Below are positions 31,782 through 34,526 of a stretch of 34,526 nt of DNA, one piece after another; positions within the stretch are counted from its first letter, which is position 1; every line of letters starts with the position of its first letter. Origin of the DNA: a virus; the IMG/VR virus record IMGVR_UViG_3300025809_000062, positions 1 to 34,526 of that record. One strand, 5' to 3'. The position numbers and the translations under genes were made by a program. The notes beneath the pieces were generated by a model. It saw only the letters and a list, made by a program, of their open reading frames with translations, was not told the origin of the DNA and did not search any database.

Positions 31782-31810
31782 AATATAGACTATTGCAAAA
31801 CGTATGTAAA
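31782..31810 (-). promoter_or_regulatory. Sigma70-like early promoter
   Basis: On the minus strand TTTACA (31805-31810) and TATATT (31782-31787) are separated by exactly 17 bases; each matches the consensus at five of six positions. It points through attP toward integrase and RNA polymerase, which a host polymerase must transcribe first. The right 19-base repeat fills the spacer, so integrase bound there could block the promoter. Confidence 0.55.
31790..31808. repeat. Right copy of 19-base direct repeat flanking attP
   Basis: CTATTGCAAAACGTATGTA repeats the left copy at 31512-31530 in the same orientation. It overlaps the spacer and part of the -35 element of the sigma70-like promoter, suggesting that a protein bound at this arm also controls early transcription. 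Confidence 0.5.
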
Positions 31811-31815
31811 GACCA

Positions 31816-31836
31816 TCAGTATAGGTGGACACAACT
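31816..31836 (-). promoter_or_regulatory. Phage-RNAP promoter 4, divergent initiation region
   Basis: AGTTGTGTCCACC is followed on the minus strand by TATACTGA rather than the TATTAGAGA type. The recognition half is intact, while the melting and start part differs, so the site may be weaker. It points to attP, integrase and RNA polymerase. Confidence 0.5.
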
Positions 31837-31837
31837 T

Positions 31838-31869
31838 AAAAAACACCAGTCAACTTACGTCAACTGATG
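31838..31869 (-). terminator. Rho-independent terminator with GTAA tetraloop
   Basis: On the minus strand CATCAGTTGAC and GTTGACTGGTG pair over 11 positions (G-U allowed) around a GTAA loop, a GNRA-type tetraloop, followed by six T. It ends the lysis/zinc-ribbon transcript just before promoter 4 and so separates late from early transcription. Confidence 0.72.
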
Positions 31870-31963
31870 CGGCCATAGGCCAGGTATGCTCTTGCCTTCA
31901 GGGGAAAAGGCGTAAGCATAAGTGAATGACCTGCAGGGGAGTACAGGCCACTCTTGTCTTAAG

Positions 31964-32146
31964 TTACATAAGTGTAAAACAAGGACACTCATGGTCTTTA
32001 CCAGAGTTTTCAGTCTCCCAGTAGTTACCACAGCGTCCACACTTTTTGTACTCAGGTTTCTTTTGGTTGCCAAAGATGGCATCGTAGTTTGATTCGTATT
32101 GTTCCCGGTTCGGGATAGGTCTTGGAGCTGAACCTTTGCCAGACAT
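31964..32146 (-). CDS. Small zinc-ribbon protein
   Basis: From ATG 32146 the product has 60 residues: MSGKGSAPRPIPNREQYESN, then YDAIFGNQKKPEYKKCGRCG, ending KDHECPCFTLM. GGAGGT lies five bases upstream; an in-frame ATG four codons earlier has no ribosome site. The CGRCG pair and the terminal HECPC could hold one zinc ion. Short phage proteins starting MSGKGS-x-x-RP and continuing to 'DAIFG' are widespread but without known function. It follows phage promoter 5 and precedes a strong terminator, forming its own unit. Confidence 0.6.
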   Translation of the reverse strand: MSGKGSAPRPIPNREQYESNYDAIFGNQKKPEYKKCGRCGNYWETENSGKDHECPCFTLM

Positions 32147-32178
32147 AGGCACCTCCATTGTTTATGATAAGAGATTGT

Positions 32179-32198
32179 TCTCTAATAGGTGGACACTT
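32179..32198 (-). promoter_or_regulatory. Phage-RNAP promoter 5
   Basis: The minus strand reads AAGTGTCCACC then TATTAGAGA. It begins right at the holin stop and points to the zinc-ribbon gene. The surrounding 24 bases are identical to those of promoter 2. Confidence 0.6.
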
Positions 32199-32570
32199 CT
32201 ATTTTTTAAGGTCCATTAGCTTGCTGACACCACGGATGCCAAAGCTGCTTGATATTGCTATAAAGAGTAGGTACTGGTACCACTCAGGTAATTCAGAGAG
32301 TGCAACAAAACCAAGTTGTACCCTTTCAATGACAGTCGTGTCATTAGCTGCAATCGCATAGCCAACCATAAAGATAGGTATAGCCAAGACAATCGTCCAG
32401 AACTCATCTTTCCAACTACTGCCAGACGCAGCAGCCATTGTCTGCTCCCAGTTAGCATCATTCTGGATGACATTGATTTTAGCCTGGTGCTTCGCTTGCT
32501 TCTCTTCTGCCTTGTTCTTCATGTAGCCGCCTACCAGATTAGTGATAGGACCAATGAGTGACTGTAGCAT
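32199..32570 (-). CDS. Holin-like membrane protein (3TM phage holin type)
   Basis: The 123-residue protein begins MLQSLIGPITNLVGGYMKNK, followed by a charged Lys/Glu/Gln helix, then a Trp-rich amphipathic linker (SSWKDEFWTIVLAIPIFMVG). Further hydrophobic helices lie at VLAIPIFMVGYAIAA and YQYLLFIAISSSFGIRG, and the end is basic. This is the layout of the GTA/3TM holin family, whose members open the inner membrane so that endolysin can reach the wall. It overlaps the lysozyme stop by one base, a common holin-endolysin arrangement. Confidence 0.72.
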   Translation of the reverse strand: MLQSLIGPITNLVGGYMKNKAEEKQAKHQAKINVIQNDANWEQTMAAASGSSWKDEFWTIVLAIPIFMVGYAIAANDTTVIERVQLGFVALSELPEWYQYLLFIAISSSFGIRGVSKLMDLKK

Positions 32571-32983
32571 TATGCTGCGCTCCTTATCATTTGGGCTACT
32601 TCGACAGCTCTATAGCCTACTTGGTTAGCATAGCGGCTATCTAAAAGTTCATTAGAAGCCTTCTTGTATTTACCTTCGCGGATATAAGCCAATGTCTTCT
32701 TGAACTGCAGTAACCTAGGTATACCCATGTTAAAACATAGGTTGACTAAAGCCTCTTGTACAGGCTCAGGCATATCTTCAAAGCCGCTAATGTTTTTCTC
32801 TAGGTCGACAATAGCATCCTGGATGTCTTCCTCTAACATCAGTGCAGCCACTGCAGGGGATATACCTTTAGCATCTAGGTTGTGTCCTACGCCTATAGTA
32901 TTTGCGTTGGCAGTACATTGGTATAAATCTAGACGTAGACCTTCGTGCTTAGTAAGAGTACTTTTGATATTTTCTAAATTCAT
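32570..32983 (-). CDS. Endolysin, T4-type lysozyme (GH24)
   Basis: The 137-residue enzyme has the GH24 active-site pattern: Glu14 in KHEGLRLDLYQCT, Cys23 at the place of T4 Asp20, and Thr29 in NTIGVGHNL. The E-(8)-C-(5)-T version is common in phage endolysins. Further conserved parts are EALVNLCFNMGIPRLLQFKK and the end RAVEVAQMIRSAA. No signal peptide is seen, so release depends on the holin. GGAG precedes the ATG. It cleaves the peptidoglycan sugar backbone at the end of infection. Confidence 0.88.
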   Translation of the reverse strand: MNLENIKSTLTKHEGLRLDLYQCTANANTIGVGHNLDAKGISPAVAALMLEEDIQDAIVDLEKNISGFEDMPEPVQEALVNLCFNMGIPRLLQFKKTLAYIREGKYKKASNELLDSRYANQVGYRAVEVAQMIRSAA

Positions 32984-33001
32984 TATTAATCTCCAGTGCA
33001 G

Positions 33002-33094
33002 CTAATTAATCCACAAAAGTGAACTAAACCCTACTGCAAAAAATACAACTGTAAAAGCCAACGCTTTCCAATCTTCTTTATCCTTCCAGTCCAT
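33002..33094 (-). CDS. 30-residue single-pass membrane protein in lysis cassette
   Basis: The frame from ATG 33094 encodes MDWKDKEDWKALAFTVVFFA followed by VGFSSLLWIN: a charged, Trp-bearing N-terminus and one hydrophobic helix running to the C-terminus. AGGA stands eight bases before the ATG. It fills the gap between the preceding gene and lysozyme exactly. Such tiny proteins in lysis cassettes often modulate holin timing or act as pinholins, but no function is shown. The size is below usual gene-calling limits. Confidence 0.55.
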   Translation of the reverse strand: MDWKDKEDWKALAFTVVFFAVGFSSLLWIN

Positions 33095-33103
33095 TTGTAT
33101 TTC

Positions 33104-33346
33104 CTATTCAAAAACAATTGTTTCTTTTGGGTCTATATATTTCGGCTTACAAAAAGCCCTCACTGGGACCTCATATATCTTACCGAACTTATTTTCACCT
33201 GACCCCTTGATACTCTGGAGGGTCAACTGCCTGGCAAAATAAATGCACGAATTGACATTTTTCCAGACACCATACTCAGCAGTGTCTTCAACTAGTCCGT
33301 CAGCGGTCAAAGTTTCAATTAGTAAAACGAACACTAGCGTCTTCAT
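33104..33346 (-). CDS. Small secreted protein with Cys pair, copy B
   Basis: From ATG 33346 the product has 80 residues, starting with a short secretion signal (MKTLVFVLLIETLTADGL). The mature part contains VWKNVNSCIYFARQLTLQS and ends VPVRAFCKPKYIDPKE. Two Cys could form a disulphide in the periplasm. The start overlaps the stop of the upstream copy by the ATGA pattern. Similar short secreted phage proteins with a 'CIYF' helix and a later Cys exist in marine phages. A periplasmic or spanin-like role is a guess. Confidence 0.5.
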   Translation of the reverse strand: MKTLVFVLLIETLTADGLVEDTAEYGVWKNVNSCIYFARQLTLQSIKGSGENKFGKIYEVPVRAFCKPKYIDPKETIVFE

Positions 33347-33540
33347 TTGATAACTCGCTCGGAATTGTCTACCCAGGTTAAACGACAGACACAATTAATT
33401 GCGTCCCAATGTCTCTCTGGTTTTGCAAGCTCTTGACACATGAAAATACAATGGTATTTGTTCTGGTAGAACCGCGTTTCTTTAGAAGAGTCAATCTCTC
33501 CGTTTGACAATAGGAACACCAGAGCAAAGACCATTCTCAT
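33343..33540 (-). CDS. Small secreted protein with four Cys, copy A
   Basis: The 65-residue protein starts MRMVFALVFLLSNGEIDSSK, a short signal, followed by YQNKYHCIFMCQELAKPERH and AINCVCRLTWVDNSE. The layout (signal, helix with CIF/CIYF, then a Cys near the end) is like its neighbour, so the two may be diverged tandem copies. It overlaps the genes on both sides by four bases. The function is unknown; an envelope role during lysis or exclusion is possible. Confidence 0.5.
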   Translation of the reverse strand: MRMVFALVFLLSNGEIDSSKETRFYQNKYHCIFMCQELAKPERHWDAINCVCRLTWVDNSERVIK

Positions 33541-33842
33541 TGGTTTTGCTTCAGCATTATCTCAATGAGGGTTTGTAGTTTTGCGTCTGATGCAGCAGCT
33601 AATTCGTTAGACTGTGACAAGGAATCTGCTAACGTCTTAATTGCCTGCTCGTTTAACGCAGTGCTTTTGGTATTGGCATCGGCTTTCTCAACTACCTTCT
33701 CAATTACCTTGGTCACTCTTTCCACATCTTCATCTGTTGCTTGTGCCTGGGCTTGCATTGAGCCCCATGCAACAAGGGCAGGTACAGCAGCCATTACAAT
33801 TGGCAGCATGTATGAGGGTAGTGAGATATTGTTGTTTGACAT
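33537..33842 (-). CDS. Membrane-anchored coiled-coil protein
   Basis: The 101-residue protein carries one hydrophobic segment near the start (SYMLPIVMAAVPALVAWGSM) and then a long helix with regular heptads (DEDVERVTKVIEKVVEKADA, then KTLADSLSQSNELAAASDAK). AAAAGGAT precedes the ATG. An N-terminal anchor with a coiled coil outside the membrane is the layout of inner-membrane spanins (Rz), though similar proteins are also structural or holin partners. No overlapping Rz1-like lipoprotein is seen, so the spanin call is only tentative. Confidence 0.5.
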   Translation of the reverse strand: MSNNNISLPSYMLPIVMAAVPALVAWGSMQAQAQATDEDVERVTKVIEKVVEKADANTKSTALNEQAIKTLADSLSQSNELAAASDAKLQTLIEIMLKQNQ

Positions 33843-33857
33843 GGTTTTATCCTTTTC

Positions 33858-34040
33858 TTATATAAACTTGGCAAGAGCAATTGCTCCCAGAATAAATGGG
33901 TAAATAGACCACAGCATTCGTTCCAACTTGTCGAACCTTTGAGACCCTTGCTCTAGTCTACGTTCAATTTCGCTGTAACGGAGAGAGCATTCAGCCTCAT
34001 GCTTCTCAATGCGAGATAAGCATTCCTTGATTGAAGCCAT
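33858..34040 (-). CDS. XhlA-like lysis-associated membrane protein
   Basis: The product has 60 residues. A charged coiled coil (CLSRIEKHEAECSLRYSEIE, then RRLEQGSQRFDKLERML) runs into a single C-terminal membrane helix (WSIYPFILGAIALAKFI). This is the layout of the haemolysin XhlA family, whose members work with a holin during lysis. GAGG lies eight bases before the ATG. It sits at the start of the lysis cassette after the small basic gene. Confidence 0.6.
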   Translation of the reverse strand: MASIKECLSRIEKHEAECSLRYSEIERRLEQGSQRFDKLERMLWSIYPFILGAIALAKFI

Positions 34041-34045
34041 CAGTG

Positions 34046-34195
34046 TTACCTCTTCTTAGCCGTCTTAGCTGCACGTTTAAAATTAGCTGTTGTAGGGGCT
34101 CCTTTTGAGCCCACCTTTCGCATCTTCTCGCCACTTCCTGCAGCTATGCGTTTCTTCTTTGCCGCAATGTTGGCATAAAGTCCCTTTTTAGCCAT
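34046..34195 (-). CDS. 49-residue highly basic conserved phage protein
   Basis: The product reads MAKKGLYANIAAKKKRIAAG, then SGEKMRKVGSKGAPTTANFK and RAAKTAKKR: over a quarter Lys or Arg, no hydrophobic core. The start overlaps the stop of the upstream gene by one base (TAATG). Short basic proteins opening 'KKGLYANI' are widespread in marine phages without known function. Binding to DNA or to the virion is possible. Confidence 0.6.
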   Translation of the reverse strand: MAKKGLYANIAAKKKRIAAGSGEKMRKVGSKGAPTTANFKRAAKTAKKR

Positions 34196-34524
34196 TACCA
34201 AGGAACCTCTGCAACAACTGAAGGAGCCTTTGACTCTGCAATCTGTGAGGCAATAGACTCTTCAATGGAAGTCACTTGCTCTTCTCCCATAGATTCTTTG
34301 ACCCATCCAACAGCCATCTCTTCTGTGATGTCGTCAAACGCTACAAAGTCATCTGCGTCTACGTCTGGAGTGAAACCAGTGGTTCCATAGGAACTACCAT
34401 AATGGTTCACTGCGTCATCGCCAGTGCCTACTTCCTCTGAGTCTGATACACGCCAATGAGCCACCACGACCCCATCGTCACTTGCATTTCGCTCTAGTTG
34501 TACTACTGTCCACGTTACTGCCAT
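34195..34524 (-). CDS. Conserved phage protein of unknown function
   Basis: The 109-residue protein begins MAVTWTVVQLERNASDDGVV, then VAHWRVSDSEEVGTGDDAVN, and has an acidic middle (DVDADDFVAFDDITEEMAVG) and a Gln/Glu-rich end. Proteins of this style lie beside fibre genes in many marine phages; I recall no known role. Its ATG is two bases from the window edge. On a closed circle it would overlap the end of the fibre-like gene at 1-297, so both would belong to one operon. Confidence 0.6.
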   Translation of the reverse strand: MAVTWTVVQLERNASDDGVVVAHWRVSDSEEVGTGDDAVNHYGSSYGTTGFTPDVDADDFVAFDDITEEMAVGWVKESMGEEQVTSIEESIASQIAESKAPSVVAEVPW

Positions 34525-34526
34525 GA

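Noticed and set aside
31855-31992. 45-codon frame MSVLVLHLCNLRQ after the zinc-ribbon gene
   Set aside because: It has a weak ribosome site, overlaps the zinc-ribbon end and runs into the terminator stem; the text is not protein-like.

Overview
The window reads as the complete or near-complete genome of a short-tailed (podovirus-like) phage, probably of a marine proteobacterium. All credible genes lie on the minus strand, packed head to tail with many 1-4 base overlaps. The set is complete: T7-type RNA polymerase, T7-type replication genes, terminase, portal, capsid, tail, ejection proteins, lysis genes and a tyrosine integrase. The truncated gene at the left edge closes in frame after four codons (three sense codons and TAA) if position 1 is joined to position 34526, and it then overlaps the start of the gene at the right edge. 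The window is therefore probably a circularly permuted whole genome of about 34.5 kb. The host cannot be fixed. The attachment core is the 3' half of a bacterial elongator tRNA-Met (anticodon CAT).

Read in transcription order (falling coordinates), the lysis and accessory block comes first (34524-31964). It holds a conserved phage protein, a small basic protein, an XhlA-like membrane protein, four small membrane or secreted proteins, a T4-type lysozyme, a holin and a zinc-ribbon protein. The control and attachment region follows (31869-31411): a terminator with a GTAA loop, a phage-RNAP promoter, a sigma70-like promoter, a tRNA-half attP flanked by 19-base direct repeats, and a second terminator. 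Next come integrase, a 45-residue protein, another terminator and T7-like RNA polymerase. The replication block (27455-19646) encodes gp2.5-like SSB, endonuclease I, a C5 cytosine methyltransferase with a second long frame inside it, primase-helicase, an HTH protein, DNA polymerase A, a gp6-like exonuclease and a gp1.7-like DUF3310 protein.

A 1 kb gene-free region (19645-18622) separates replication from structure. It carries a phage promoter, an inverted repeat able to form a three-way junction, decamer repeats and a 26-base tandem duplication, and is a candidate origin and late-transcript leader. The structural block (18621-1) resembles phages of the phiSU10 and related portal/capsid type rather than T7: collar fibre, nozzle-like protein, ejection proteins, a 1587-residue polyvalent protein, terminase, portal, scaffold, capsid, adaptor and fibres.

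Five copies of a motif with core GTGTCCACC (minus strand), usually followed by an AT-rich stretch and AGAGA, resemble T7 promoters and probably serve the encoded RNA polymerase. Two observations stand out. First, attP lies between the early promoters and the integrase/RNA polymerase genes, so integration would cut those genes off from their promoters; no CI-like repressor is visible. Second, the methyltransferase gene is overprinted by a second 326-codon frame with its own conserved-looking motifs and a shared ribosome binding site.
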